Shown: positions 44,128-54,498 of the stretch, piece by piece
Layout: each line of letters starts with the position of its first letter
How positions within the stretch are numbered: position 1 is the stretch's first letter
Source of the DNA: Pseudomonas sp. SDI
GTDB lineage: Bacteria > Pseudomonadota > Gammaproteobacteria > Pseudomonadales > Pseudomonadaceae
Reading direction: 5' to 3'
Assembly (NCBI RefSeq): GCF_003105155.1
Contig: NZ_QETK01000019.1
Span: 1 to 64,000 of the forward strand
DNA length: 64,000 bases
Translations under genes and position numbers: made by a program
Notes under the pieces: generated by a model
Seen by the model: only the letters and a program-made list of their open reading frames with translations
Database searches by the model: none
Told to the model about the DNA's origin: nothing

Positions 44128-45888
44128 TCAGTGGTGCGGCTCTTTCTGATTGTCCAGGGTCTCCAGCAACGCAATCTGCATGCGCGTGTGCACCCGAATG
44201 AACCAGCGCCAGAGCACCGCCACCACCACGGCCGCGACCACGGCGATCAGCAACAGCAACTCGCTGGTAGGCAGAATGCTCGCCGACAGTGCCGACAGCA
44301 GCAGGAAAATCACCAGCAGCGACAACAGTGGAATCACTTCGGCGATCACCCGGCGTAGCCGCTGGGTATGCCGCCCGGCCATCTCCGGCTTGACCCCCAT
44401 CTCCGCCAGGAGCATCGACAGGGCCTTGAGCTTGCGATACGCGGCGATCAGGAACGGCAGCGAAAGCAACAGTGCCGCGCCCCAGATCAGCGCCTTCTGC
44501 TGGCCAATGTCCGGCAGCCAGTCGCTCAGGTAGGCGCCGATGTGCGCAGCGAAGTAGCCACCACTGAAGAAAATCGCCACCACCAGGGCCAGGTTGACCC
44601 CAACCTGCAGCAGGATACGCCGAATCATCGAGGCCAGCATGGCCCCCTCGCCTTGCGGCTGGATGCTGCGCAGCCACTCCCCGTACAGCGACAACACCCG
44701 CGCCAGGCGCCCGGGCACTACCTTGGCGAGCTTCAGCGACAGCGGGTCGGCCGCACGAATCAGGTACGGGGTGAGCAAGGTGGTAATCGCCGACACGGCC
44801 ACCGCCACCGGGTAGAGGAAGGTGCTGGTGACCTGCAGGGTCATGCCCAGCGCGGCAATGATGAAGGAGAACTCGCCAATCTGCGAAAGGCCCATGCCAA
44901 CCCGCAGCGAGGTGCGCCCGTCGTTACCGGCGATAAAGGCCCCGAGGCCACAGGACAGCATCTTGCCGAGTACCACGGCGACGGTGATGACCACGATGGG
45001 CCAGGCATACTCGACCAGCACGCTCGGGTCGATCATCAGACCGATGGCAACAAAGAAGATTGCACTGAACAGGTCACGAACCGGCTCGATCAGCTGTTCG
45101 ATTTTCAGCAACTGGCGCGATTCGGCCATGATTGCACCGATCAGGAAGGCCCCCAGCACCATGCTGTATTCGAGCTTGACCACCAGCAGGCAGAAGCCGA
45201 AACACAGGCCGAGCACGGTGATCAGCAACATCTCGTTGCTTTCGAACTTGGCCACATAAGCCAGCAGGCGCGGCACCAGCAGGATACCGATGACCAGCGC
45301 GACAATCATGAACAGCGACAGCTTGCCGACCGTGGAGAAAACTTCGCCGGAGCTTACCGAGCCGCTCACGGCGATACCCGAGAGCAAGGCGATGATGCCG
45401 ATGCCGAGGATATCCTCGACGATCAGTACGCCAAAGATCAGTTGGGCAAAGCGCTCGTTCTTCATCTTCAGGTCATTGAGCGCCTTGACGATGATGGTGG
45501 TCGAGGAAATTGCCAGAATCGCACCGAGGAACAGAGAATCCATGGTGCTCCACTCGAACCAGCGGCCGATCTCGAAACCGATCCAGATCATCAGGACGAT
45601 TTCCAGGAACGCCGCAATGAACGCCGTGGCGCCGACCTTGAACAACTTGCGCAGGCTGAATTCCAGGCCCAGGCAGAACATCAGGAAGATCACCCCGAGT
45701 TCGGCCAGGGTCTTGATGGTGTCTTCGTCGTGGATCAGGCCGAACGGTGGGGTGTGCGGGCCGATGATGAAGCCGGCGACAATGTATCCCAGTACCACGG
45801 GCTGCTTGAAGCGGTGAAAGAGGATGGTGACCACCCCGGCAACCAGCATGATCACCGCCAGGTCCTGAATAAAGCTTATGGCATGCAT
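44128..45888 (-). CDS. Monovalent cation:proton antiporter-2 (CPA2/KefB-like)
   Basis: A 586-residue inner-membrane protein with about 12-13 transmembrane helices in the first 380 residues (LGYIVAGFIIGPHTPP, FLGAILAISSTTIIVKAL, LSQIGEFSFIIAALGM), followed by a further membrane/hydrophilic C-terminal region with two to four extra helices. Unlike KefB/KefC it lacks the C-terminal RCK/TrkA-N nucleotide-binding domain (no GxGxxG motif). It should exchange K+ or Na+ for H+. ATG 45888 begins MHAISFIQDLAVIM, the family start. Confidence 0.88.
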   Translation of the reverse strand: MHAISFIQDLAVIMLVAGVVTILFHRFKQPVVLGYIVAGFIIGPHTPPFGLIHDEDTIKTLAELGVIFLMFCLGLEFSLRKLFKVGATAFIAAFLEIVLMIWIGFEIGRWFEWSTMDSLFLGAILAISSTTIIVKALNDLKMKNERFAQLIFGVLIVEDILGIGIIALLSGIAVSGSVSSGEVFSTVGKLSLFMIVALVIGILLVPRLLAYVAKFESNEMLLITVLGLCFGFCLLVVKLEYSMVLGAFLIGAIMAESRQLLKIEQLIEPVRDLFSAIFFVAIGLMIDPSVLVEYAWPIVVITVAVVLGKMLSCGLGAFIAGNDGRTSLRVGMGLSQIGEFSFIIAALGMTLQVTSTFLYPVAVAVSAITTLLTPYLIRAADPLSLKLAKVVPGRLARVLSLYGEWLRSIQPQGEGAMLASMIRRILLQVGVNLALVVAIFFSGGYFAAHIGAYLSDWLPDIGQQKALIWGAALLLSLPFLIAAYRKLKALSMLLAEMGVKPEMAGRHTQRLRRVIAEVIPLLSLLVIFLLLSALSASILPTSELLLLIAVVAAVVVAVLWRWFIRVHTRMQIALLETLDNQKEPHH

Positions 45889-46209
45889 GGCGTGTCACTC
45901 CTTTGGTGTGGTCGCTGCCCAAACCACCGCTCGGCTGATAACGCGCTGATTGAGTTGCGGATGGTTAGTCTTTTAAATAGCGGCAGCCCACATTGCATGG
46001 GGCCCCCAGAGGTTAACACCGCCACCTTTGGCAGAAAGGCGGTGCAATATGAAGAAACAGATCGGCCATTTCATCACCGCAAATGGCATGAACGGCGTGA
46101 CGGCAGCGCCGCTATCAGCGTCCCGTTTCTGGATGGGAATCAAAAAGGGGAAAGAAGCGTGAACACCAGTCGCCACCCCGCCTCAGCGCAACCTTACCGT
46201 GAGCACACT
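45889..46209. other. Divergent intergenic region with a hairpin and a short open frame
   Basis: About 320 bases between the antiporter and the thioesterase. A TTTTAAAT patch near 45971 may be part of a promoter. An imperfect hairpin at 46018-46043 (ACCG...CCTTT / AAAGG...CGGT) covers an AAAGG ribosome site that precedes a 37-codon ORF (46049-46162). Confidence 0.5.
46049..46162 (+). CDS. Possible 37-residue leader or small basic protein
   Basis: An ATG frame below usual gene-finding size encoding a basic peptide (MKKQIGHFITANGMNGVTAA followed by 17 residues ending KKGKEA). An AAAGGCGG ribosome site lies nine bases upstream but is inside a hairpin stem. Its stop overlaps a GTG (GTGA) that is an alternative in-frame start for the thioesterase. 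It could be a regulatory leader. Conservation has not been checked, so this is a low-confidence entry. Confidence 0.3.
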   Translation: MKKQIGHFITANGMNGVTAAPLSASRFWMGIKKGKEA

Positions 46210-46695
46210 ATGGAACCTGGAAACGCCCAGCTGTCGATGACCGTCCTGATGACCCCGGACATGGCCAACTTTTCTGGCAACGTACATGGCGGCACCCTGC
46301 TCAAGTACCTCGACGAAGTCGCCTATGCCTGCGCCAGCCGTTACGCCGGGCGCTACGTGGTCACTCTGTCGGTGGACCAGGTGGTGTTCCGCGAGCCGGT
46401 GCATGTCGGCGAGTTGGTGACTTTTCTGGCATCGGTCAACTACACCGGCAACACCTCGATGGAAGTGGGCATCAAAGTGGTCACCGAGAACATCCGCGAG
46501 CGTTCGGTGCGCCACAGCAACAGCTGCTTCTTCACCATGGTTGCTGTCGATGACGACCGCAAACCGGTGGCCGTGCCACCGCGTCAGCCGGAATCCAGCG
46601 AGGAAAAACGCCGCTTCCTGCAGGGCAAGCAACGGCGTCTGATTCGTCAGGAGCTGGAAAAGCGCTACCAGGAGCTGAAGGAAGAGGCGGTTTAA
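46210..46695 (+). CDS. Acyl-CoA thioesterase (hotdog family)
   Basis: A 161-residue hotdog thioesterase of the YciA/BFIT type. The helix motif [20 protein letters not shown] carries the conserved Asn, His-Gly-Gly and Asp. A charged C-terminal helix ([20 protein letters not shown]) may mediate oligomerisation. ATG at 46210 ([10 protein letters not shown]) matches homologues. A GTG at 46159 with a stronger GGGGAAAG ribosome site is in frame and would add 17 residues. The 3' end overlaps convergent pdxY by four bases. Confidence 0.9.
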   Translation: MEPGNAQLSMTVLMTPDMANFSGNVHGGTLLKYLDEVAYACASRYAGRYVVTLSVDQVVFREPVHVGELVTFLASVNYTGNTSMEVGIKVVTENIRERSVRHSNSCFFTMVAVDDDRKPVAVPPRQPESSEEKRRFLQGKQRRLIRQELEKRYQELKEEAV

Positions 46696-47564
46696 AACGC
46701 CAGGCGTTGCGCCTCGAAGCGCACACGCGGGTGCACGATACGGTCCTGGGCACGCACCAGCTCCAGTTCATAGCTGGCGCAGGCCTGGGTTTCCAGCAGC
46801 ACTTCGTGCACTGCCGCCGCACTGAATTCGAACGCCGCCAGCCAGCTGTCACCTAGCAGCAGCCGGGCCAGGAACAGCCCGGCGGTGAGGTCGCCAACGC
46901 CTACCGGTTGACGCGGGAAGGCCAGCAACGGGCGGCGCAGGTGCCAGCTGCCTTCGGTGGTGACCAGCAGCATTTCGAAGTCTTCCGGCCTGCGTCCTGG
47001 ATAGGCCAGGTGCTTGACCAGCACCGCCTTCGGTCCGCGCTCGAGCAAGCCACGGGCCATGCCGACACAGTCTTCCAGCGACTCGGCACGACGCCCGGAA
47101 AAGCTGTCCAGTTCCAGCTGGTTGGGGCACAGCACATCGGCCACCGCCACCGCCTCGTGCAAGAGGAAGTCACTGACTTCGGCCGGCACGATGCAGCCTT
47201 TCTCCGGGTGGCCCATGACCGGATCGCAGAGGTACAGCGCCTTGGGGTTGGCGGCCTTGATCCGGGCCACCCCGCTAAGAATCGCTCGCCCCTGCGCAGC
47301 GCTGCCCAGGTAGCCGGACAGCACCGCATCGCAGTTGCCCAACTCGCCGATCGTCGCAATACCGTCCACCAACGCGGGAATTTGCTCTGGCGCAAGCACT
47401 TCGCCAGTCCACTGGCCATACTGAGTATGGTTGGAGAACTGGACCGTATTGAGCGGCCAGACATTCACCCCCACCCGCTGCATCGGGAACACCGCGGCAC
47501 TGTTGCCGGCGTGGCCGAACACCACGTGGGACTGGATAGCGAGCAGATGCGGCGTACGTTTCAT
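46692..47564 (-). CDS. pdxY: Pyridoxal kinase PdxY
   Basis: A 290-residue ribokinase-fold kinase that phosphorylates pyridoxal in the B6 salvage pathway. Marks are [20 protein letters not shown] and [17 protein letters not shown] at the N-terminus, and the [14 protein letters not shown] anion-hole segment with the catalytic Asp. ATG at 47564 (MKRTPHLL) is chosen over a start 20 codons upstream. It is convergent with the thioesterase gene and divergent from the DUF3301 gene. Confidence 0.95.
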   Translation of the reverse strand: MKRTPHLLAIQSHVVFGHAGNSAAVFPMQRVGVNVWPLNTVQFSNHTQYGQWTGEVLAPEQIPALVDGIATIGELGNCDAVLSGYLGSAAQGRAILSGVARIKAANPKALYLCDPVMGHPEKGCIVPAEVSDFLLHEAVAVADVLCPNQLELDSFSGRRAESLEDCVGMARGLLERGPKAVLVKHLAYPGRRPEDFEMLLVTTEGSWHLRRPLLAFPRQPVGVGDLTAGLFLARLLLGDSWLAAFEFSAAAVHEVLLETQACASYELELVRAQDRIVHPRVRFEAQRLAF

Positions 47565-47682
47565 GCAGGACTTCCAAAGCGATCGAATGAAAAACAAGGC
47601 GCGCAGTATGGCGCCAAATGCCACCTGTACGACAGACCGGAACGGCAGTTAAGCTGAGCACACCTGGTGGGAGCAACCGTAG

Positions 47683-48075
47683 ATGTTAAGCCTCGAAAAT
47701 ATTCTCGTGCTGATGCTGCTGGCGACTGCAGGCGCCTGGCTGTGGCATAACCATGGCTTGCGCGAGAAGGCGCTGGAGCGGGTCAAGCAGCATTGCGCCA
47801 AGCTCGATCTGGAGCTGCTGGACGGCAACGTGGCGTTGAAGAAGATCGGTTTTGTCCGCGATGCCAATGGCCGCAAACGGCTGGCCCGTGTGTATAACTT
47901 CGAATTCACGGTGACCGGCGAGCAGCGTCACCCGGGCACGGTGACGCAATTTGGCGCGCACACGATGCAGATCGAGCTGGCGCCCTACCCGTTCGAGATC
48001 AAGACGCCGCCGCTTGGGGATAACGTCATCGAGATGAACCAGTGGCGACAGGAACACAATCGCTGGCGCAACTGA
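47683..48075 (+). CDS. DUF3301 membrane-anchored protein
   Basis: A 130-residue protein with one N-terminal transmembrane helix (MLSLENILVLMLLATAGAWLW) followed by a soluble part. Family marks are GLREKALERVKQHCAKLDLE and LARVYNFEFTVTGEQRHPG. Function unknown; it is conserved in gammaproteobacteria next to pdxY in many Pseudomonas. ATG 47683 follows GGGAGCAACCGT. It is followed by a TTATCCACA box and a REP element. Confidence 0.85.
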   Translation: MLSLENILVLMLLATAGAWLWHNHGLREKALERVKQHCAKLDLELLDGNVALKKIGFVRDANGRKRLARVYNFEFTVTGEQRHPGTVTQFGAHTMQIELAPYPFEIKTPPLGDNVIEMNQWRQEHNRWRN

Positions 48076-48123
48076 CTTATCCACAGTGGCGTGATGATGC
48101 GATCGCGGCACCATGCGGTGCCC

Positions 48124-48150
48124 TTGTGGGAGCGGGCTAGTCCCGTGATG
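48124..48150. repeat. REP-like element overlapping the end of the CobW gene
   Basis: TTGTGGGAGCGGGCTAGTCC followed by CGTGATG matches the REP core seen at positions 20-47. The stop codon (TAG) and last residues of the minus-strand CobW gene lie inside it, so the REP contributes the protein's C-terminus. Confidence 0.55.
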
Positions 48151-49126
48151 AGTACACTGCCATTTGGCAGCCGAGCATACCGGCGTTCAACTTTTCCACA
48201 TCCTGGGCCTCGGCAAAGATCAGTTCGATGCGCGAGTCCTGCCGCCATTCACTCGGCTGCCACAGCAACGCCGCGCCGTTCAGAAGATTCCCCGCAGACC
48301 AGCCCTCGTGGCTGTGGATAACCAGCTTTGCCCGCCGCCAGCCAAGGCTTTCGAGGAATGTCCGCAGCCGCTGGCGATCCAGTTGCTGAGCCGGATGCCA
48401 ACGCCAGCCAATGCTCCAGCCGTCCGCCAACTGTTGATAACTGCAGATCGGTACCTGGGGATTTGTCCACAGGCTGGCCAGTGCCGCAGGGGTTTCCGTC
48501 ACTGCGAGGTTATCCACAGCGGTTCTTTCCACAGCGCCGTTGGCATAGCCGGGGAGATCGACCAGGTTCAAATAGCCCTGCTCCGACCATACCATCGGCA
48601 CTTCCGGCAGTTGCGCAGTTATCCACAGGCGCTTTTCCTCCGGCAGCGTATCTGCCTTGTTCAGCAGCAGCAGACCGGCACTGCTCAACGCCTGCGCCTG
48701 TGCCGCCGGCAGCGGCTCACCAGCAGCCAGCGCCTGAGCGTCGAGCACCATCAGCGCCGGCTGCACCGACAGCACGCCCAGCCACGGCGCACGATTCAAC
48801 TGGGCCAGTAGTTGCGCCGGGTGGCCCAGGCCCGAGGGCTCGATAAACAACCGATCTGGCCGCGCCTTGCGCAGCAGGCGCCCGAGCCCGACCTGAAACG
48901 GCAGGCCATTGACACAACACAGGCAGCCACCGGCTACTTCGCCCATGGTTACGCCCTGGTCATCGGTGCTGAGCAACGCCGCATCCAGGCCGATCTGTCC
49001 GAACTCGTTGATCAACACCGCCCAGCGCTCATCGGCCGGGCGCTGGGCCAGCAACTGGCGAATCAGGCTGGTCTTGCCGGCACCCAGGGGGCCTGCGATC
49101 AGGTGCGTAGGTATCTGCTGCAGCAT
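48137..49126 (-). CDS. CobW/COG0523 GTPase, second member of the zinc cluster
   Basis: A 329-residue P-loop GTPase of the metal-chaperone type. Walker A is GPLGAGKTS, the CxCC metal motif is GGCLCCVNG, Walker B lies in FIEPSGLGHP and the guanine site is NKAD. The CobW C-terminal domain follows from about residue 230. It has fewer His/Cys than the ZigA-like protein. ATG 49126 (MLQQIPTHL) fits. It follows the DUF1826 gene by 42 bases, so all three minus-strand genes probably start at the Zur-controlled promoter near 51 kb. Confidence 0.9.
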   Translation of the reverse strand: MLQQIPTHLIAGPLGAGKTSLIRQLLAQRPADERWAVLINEFGQIGLDAALLSTDDQGVTMGEVAGGCLCCVNGLPFQVGLGRLLRKARPDRLFIEPSGLGHPAQLLAQLNRAPWLGVLSVQPALMVLDAQALAAGEPLPAAQAQALSSAGLLLLNKADTLPEEKRLWITAQLPEVPMVWSEQGYLNLVDLPGYANGAVERTAVDNLAVTETPAALASLWTNPQVPICSYQQLADGWSIGWRWHPAQQLDRQRLRTFLESLGWRRAKLVIHSHEGWSAGNLLNGAALLWQPSEWRQDSRIELIFAEAQDVEKLNAGMLGCQMAVYSSRD

Positions 49127-49168
49127 GGGGAAGGTTTCGCCAGGAAGGAATCGCACTATGTTCCCGTC

Positions 49169-49758
49169 TCACGCCATCCAGTCAAGCGTCAGGATCAAGC
49201 GGCGCTCGCCTTCGACCAGGGCCGGCGAGCGATGAACCAGGCCGGCACCTTCGTTACCGAGCCATTTCTCGCCTTTGAGCAGCGCCACATCGCCGGTTGC
49301 CAGTTGCCGTATCTGGCCGTTGTCCAGCCACTCGCTGGCCGGCCCGCCATAGGTGGTGATCAGCCGCAGCGGCACATGATCGACGTGAAAGCGCGGGCAC
49401 ATTGCCCGCTCCAGCACGCGCAAGCGCAGGCCAACCCGGCGTGCATCGAGCAGGCAGGCGTAGGCGCCAACCAACCAGCGGACATCGGCGATGAACCCGG
49501 CGTACCCCTGCAGATCGGCATAGCCCGACGCCAGGCTGTCCAACGGCGGTGCATCGGCGTCCGGGTCGGTGTCGACTACCAGCGACTCGGCCAGCGACGG
49601 CTTCAGCGACAGCAGAATACTGACGAAATCCTCGATCTGCGCCGGCAGGCGGCGCTGCCACACCGCCATGTTCACGCCATCCTGCAGCACCTCGGCCAGC
49701 ACGCTCGGCGACGTACCGAAGGCCTGGCGTGCCTGTGCCGCCGGTTTAAGCGCCAGCA

Positions 49759-49762
<4 letters not shown>
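49169..49762 (-). CDS. DUF1826 protein
   Basis: A 197-residue soluble protein of DUF1826. Marks are [39 protein letters not shown] and [11 protein letters not shown]. His, Asp and Cys residues in the centre (CPRFHVDH) suggest a metal site, and the pattern recalls cupin/2-OG oxygenase-like folds; the function is unknown. ATG at 49762 overlaps the stop of the ZigA-like gene (ATGA), so the two are translationally coupled. Its place in the zinc cluster suggests a role in metal economy. Confidence 0.85.
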
Positions 49763-50967
<1,205 letters not shown>

Positions 50968-51014
50968 AGCGCAGTTCCTCATCAAGGCGGCATTCGAGTG
51001 ATACTGTGTTTTTA

Positions 51015-51029
51015 TGTTATATTATAACA
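51015..51029. promoter_or_regulatory. Zur box, perfect palindrome
   Basis: TGTTATATTATAACA: 7-base arms around a central T, a close match to the gammaproteobacterial/Pseudomonas Zur consensus. It lies 48 bases upstream of zigA and 64 bases upstream of the proposed start of the small exported gene, suited to control both directions. Confidence 0.85.
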
Positions 51030-51092
51030 ATAAACTTCAGCCAACCCGTTTTGCGATCTCCGATCGAAGGCAGTCCCTTTTTGAGAAGTGCG

Positions 51093-51482
51093 GTGCAACA
51101 GCCTCTGCTCTGGCAAATCGTTTTACTGATGCTGCTACTCAGCCCATCCGCTACGGCAAACGCCATGCCGAACGTAACGCCTACGTTGTGTACGCGTAGC
51201 GCCAATCTGCTTGCCTGCAGCGACCGAGACGGCAATTTTTACAGCGTGCAAAGCCACGGCAACACGCTGTACTTGCGCGGTTATGAAGGGCAGCGACAGC
51301 GTTCATGGGCGCAAAGCAGCACACGCTACGGCCAACTGACGTTCTATAGCGGCGTCGCCAGCGATGGCGAAACCTGGGTTGGCTACAGCCGCAGGGTTGG
51401 CTGGACCACCCTCAATCGCGTCTCCAGTTCCAGTGGTCAGCGCTTCGATCTGCGCTGTAATCGCCTGGGAGGCTGCCAATGA
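51093..51482 (+). CDS. Small exported protein of the zinc-starvation cluster
   Basis: A 129-residue protein from GTG 51093 (TTG 51081 is also possible). A signal peptide (MQQPLLWQIVLLMLLLSPSA, cleavage after ANA) is followed by about 105 residues with three Cys, including CTRSANLLACSDRDGNFYSV and ending FDLRCNRLGGCQ. The frame opens earlier at 51006, but that would put the Zur box inside the gene. No domain is recognised. Its stop overlaps the folE2 start (ATGA), so it is translationally coupled to folE2 and should be induced by zinc limitation. Confidence 0.75.
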   Translation: MQQPLLWQIVLLMLLLSPSATANAMPNVTPTLCTRSANLLACSDRDGNFYSVQSHGNTLYLRGYEGQRQRSWAQSSTRYGQLTFYSGVASDGETWVGYSRRVGWTTLNRVSSSSGQRFDLRCNRLGGCQ

Positions 51483-52393
51483 ACTCCGTTAACGATGGTG
51501 CCGACATGAATGCCCTGAGCCTCCCCGATATCGCCGCACAGATCAGCCAACAAGCCTTGCCACTGGATTGGGTGGGCATGTGTGGCATTGCCCTACCGAT
51601 TCAACTGGAGGCTCAGCAGTTGCGTGCCTCAGTGGATGCCGGGGTGAGCCTGGACGACGGTGCAGCGCGCGGCATTCATATGTCGCGCCTGTACGTGGGG
51701 CTGGAGGTGCTCGAGCACGAGCCGCTCTCGGTGCCGCTGTTGCGGCGGATCCTCGATGGGTTCTTGAACACGCATCAGAGCCTTTCTGCCAGCGCTTTTC
51801 TACGGATCAATTTCGATCTGCTTTTAAAGCGGCCGGCATTGCTCAGCCCACTCGCCGGCTGGAAAGCGTACCCGATTACCCTGAGTGCAGAGCTGAACGA
51901 TGAATTGTTCCACGTGGAACTAATCGCGAATCTGGATTACTCATCGACCTGCCCGTGCTCCGCCGCACTCGCCAGGCAATTGATTCAACAGCAGTTTCTG
52001 ACTGATTTCGGCAATCGCAGCCTTAGTCACGAGGCCGTACTGAGCTGGCTAGGCAGCACCCAAGGGATCGTTGCAACACCGCACAGCCAGCGCAGCACAG
52101 CCTATTTGCAGACCCGACTGAAGCCAGGCGTCGAGCAATTACCCCTCCGCACATTAATCGACCACGCAGAGCAGGCGCTCGGTACCGCGGTGCAAACGGC
52201 GGTGAAACGCGCCGACGAACAAGCCTTCGCGCTGGCCAATGGGCAGAACCTGATGTTCTGCGAAGACGCCGCCCGCCGCCTCAACCTGGCGCTCAAGCAA
52301 TTGCCCTGGTTGGCCGGTTTCAACCTGCGCGTGGAACATGCAGAAAGCCTGCATGCCCACGACGCGGTTGCGCACAGCCAATGGCAATGGTGA
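51479..52393 (+). CDS. folE2: GTP cyclohydrolase FolE2 (type IB, zinc-independent)
   Basis: A 304-residue enzyme making dihydroneopterin triphosphate, the first step of folate synthesis. The FolE2 catalytic Cys lies in YSSTCPCSAALARQL, and GVSLDDGAARGIHMSRLYVG is the other family block. Type IB enzymes can use metals other than Zn, so bacteria use them when the zinc enzyme FolE fails. ATG at 51479 overlaps the upstream stop; MNALSLPD at 51506 is an alternative start. Zur control through the operon is expected. Confidence 0.95.
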   Translation: MNSVNDGADMNALSLPDIAAQISQQALPLDWVGMCGIALPIQLEAQQLRASVDAGVSLDDGAARGIHMSRLYVGLEVLEHEPLSVPLLRRILDGFLNTHQSLSASAFLRINFDLLLKRPALLSPLAGWKAYPITLSAELNDELFHVELIANLDYSSTCPCSAALARQLIQQQFLTDFGNRSLSHEAVLSWLGSTQGIVATPHSQRSTAYLQTRLKPGVEQLPLRTLIDHAEQALGTAVQTAVKRADEQAFALANGQNLMFCEDAARRLNLALKQLPWLAGFNLRVEHAESLHAHDAVAHSQWQW

Positions 52394-52402
52394 AACGCCG
52401 GC

Positions 52403-52930
52403 TCAGGTGCGTGGCTTGACCGTACCGCAGTCGTTGCCCAGCCACACCGCGCGGGTGCTCATGCTGCCCCGCTGCTGCACGCCGGAAGCATTGAACGTGC
52501 CGTTGACCTTGGTCAGGAATTCCCTGTCGCTGAGGAACTGCGCCTCACCGGTGCCCTGGGCTTTCGGGCAACTGAACTGGAACTTCCAGACCTTGCCGGT
52601 GCGCTCGGTAATCTTCTGCGTGCAGCCCGATTGTGGATCTTGCAGCGGGATATCGTCAGTCTTGACCTGCTCCGGGGTCAGGCACGAGCGCACGCCGTTG
52701 CCCGCCACACTGATGCCCTGCTTGGCCAGCCCGCCTTCGATCATCGCCCGTTGTTCCGGTGGCAGGTTCTTCAGTTGGCCGAGCATGAACGCCATGTCCG
52801 GCAGCGGCTTGCCATCGACCTGCATATTACTGGTGGTCAATTCCCACAAGCCGGGTTGCAACATCTGCGCATGCACCAACGGGCTCGATAATCCGACCAG
52901 CAATGCCAGCAGTGGCGAACGACTTTTCAT
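52403..52930 (-). CDS. DUF3617 exported protein
   Basis: A 175-residue exported protein with a signal peptide (MKSRSPLLALLVGLSSPLVHA, cleavage before QML). The mature part begins QPGLWELTTSNMQVDGKPLP, the DUF3617 hallmark, and has four Cys (e.g. SCLTPEQVK, GCTQKITER). Function unknown; probably periplasmic. It is convergent with folE2 (10-base gap) and divergent from cls. Confidence 0.87.
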   Translation of the reverse strand: MKSRSPLLALLVGLSSPLVHAQMLQPGLWELTTSNMQVDGKPLPDMAFMLGQLKNLPPEQRAMIEGGLAKQGISVAGNGVRSCLTPEQVKTDDIPLQDPQSGCTQKITERTGKVWKFQFSCPKAQGTGEAQFLSDREFLTKVNGTFNASGVQQRGSMSTRAVWLGNDCGTVKPRT

Positions 52931-53058
52931 GCACTTACTCCTCGGTTCCCCGGCCCCGAGCCGGACACTGGGTTAGACGTCGTTTTGTGCTTTCGGTTGC
53001 AAGTGTAGGCGTGAACATGCTCTGTTAGCAGGCAGTGCCTCTGGACAGCAGGATGTGT

Positions 53059-54498
53059 ATGGATTACCACAGCCCCTACTTCTTCGGTTACCTGATCGGC
53101 CTGATTCACCTGCTCGGGGTGATCGCTGCACTGCATGCGGTGTTCACCGTGCGTACCGCCCAAGGCGCGATTGCCTGGGCCATGTCGCTGCTGTTCATTC
53201 CCTACCTGACGCTGATTCCCTACCTGGTGTTCGGCAGCCGCACCTTCGACGCCTATATCCAGGCCCGGCGCCAGGCCAACCAGGAAATGCACGTGGCGAT
53301 GGCCGATCTCAACTGGCGACCGTGGGTGGAAGAAGCCCTTGCCGCTCGCAACTCCGAATCCTATGCCGCACTGCGAGCGATGCCCAAGCTGGGACGCATG
53401 CCATGCCTGGCGAACAATCAGGTGCGCCTGCTGATCGACGGCAAGGCCACCTTCGATGCGATCTTCGCCGCCATCGAGCAGGCCCGTGACACGGTGCTGG
53501 TGCAGTTCTTCATCCTTCATGACGACAACCTCGGCCGTCAGCTACAAAGCCTGCTGTTGAAAAAGGCCGCCGAAGGTGTGCGCATCTATGTGCTCTACGA
53601 CAGTGTCGGCAGCCACGCCCTGCCGTCGCGCTACGCCCAGACGCTGCGTGACGGCGGCGTCAGTATCCGCGCGTTTGCTACCCGGCGCGGCTGGTTCAAC
53701 CGCTTCCAGGTCAACTTCCGCAACCACCGCAAGATCGTCGTGGTCGACGGTGTGCAGGGCTTTCTCGGCGGGCACAACGTCGGCGATGAATACCTGGGCG
53801 CCAACCCGCATCTGTCGCCATGGCGCGACACCCACGTGCAGGTCAGTGGCCCCGTACTGGCCTGCCTGCAGGAATCGTTTGCCGAAGACTGGTACTGGGC
53901 CGCGCGGGAACTGCCGCCGCTGATCCTGCCAGACACTTACCCCGAGGACGGCATACTCTGCCAGGTGCTTGCCAGCGGCCCGGCGGATCCACAGGAAACC
54001 TGCTCGCTGTTCTTCGTCGAAGCCATTCATGCCGCGCGCGAGCGGCTGTGGATCACCAGCCCGTACTTCATCCCCGACGAGGCGGTATTCGCCGCCTTGC
54101 GTCTGGCAGTGCTACGCGGGGTGGACGTGCGCATACTCATCCCCTCGGTGGCCGACCACCGGATCGTCTATGCCGCCTCCAGCCTGTTTGCCTTCGAGGC
54201 AGTGCGCGCCGGCGTGCGGATGTTCCGCTACACACCGGGCTTTCTGCATCAGAAGGTGGTGCTGGTGGACAACGACGTCAGCGCCATCGGCAGCGCCAAC
54301 CTGGACAACCGCTCGTTCCGGCTGAACTTCGAGATCATGCTGCTGACCGTAGACCGAGCCCTCGCCGATCAGGTCGAGGCCATGCTGCTCAACGACTTCG
54401 GTTGCGCCCACGAAATCACCGCCGAGGACAGCCGCGACACCCATCGCATCCAGCAACTGGGGATGCGCATCGCCCGGCTGATCTCGCCGATTCTCTGA
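53059..54498 (+). CDS. cls: Cardiolipin synthase (ClsA type)
   Basis: A 479-residue phospholipase-D-superfamily membrane enzyme that joins two phosphatidylglycerols to make cardiolipin. Two N-terminal membrane helices (about 5-28 and 38-60) precede two HKD motifs: [10 protein letters not shown] with GGHNVGDEY, and [10 protein letters not shown] with [13 protein letters not shown] at 53059 ([10 protein letters not shown]) is preferred over a start eight codons upstream. Its stop abuts the stop of convergent cfaB with no gap. Confidence 0.95.
   Translation: MDYHSPYFFGYLIGLIHLLGVIAALHAVFTVRTAQGAIAWAMSLLFIPYLTLIPYLVFGSRTFDAYIQARRQANQEMHVAMADLNWRPWVEEALAARNSESYAALRAMPKLGRMPCLANNQVRLLIDGKATFDAIFAAIEQARDTVLVQFFILHDDNLGRQLQSLLLKKAAEGVRIYVLYDSVGSHALPSRYAQTLRDGGVSIRAFATRRGWFNRFQVNFRNHRKIVVVDGVQGFLGGHNVGDEYLGANPHLSPWRDTHVQVSGPVLACLQESFAEDWYWAARELPPLILPDTYPEDGILCQVLASGPADPQETCSLFFVEAIHAARERLWITSPYFIPDEAVFAALRLAVLRGVDVRILIPSVADHRIVYAASSLFAFEAVRAGVRMFRYTPGFLHQKVVLVDNDVSAIGSANLDNRSFRLNFEIMLLTVDRALADQVEAMLLNDFGCAHEITAEDSRDTHRIQQLGMRIARLISPIL

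Noticed and set aside
44368..46209. Long upstream extension of the thioesterase frame
   Set aside because: It is antisense to the antiporter gene and has the same artefact composition; the real protein starts at 46210 (or possibly GTG 46159).
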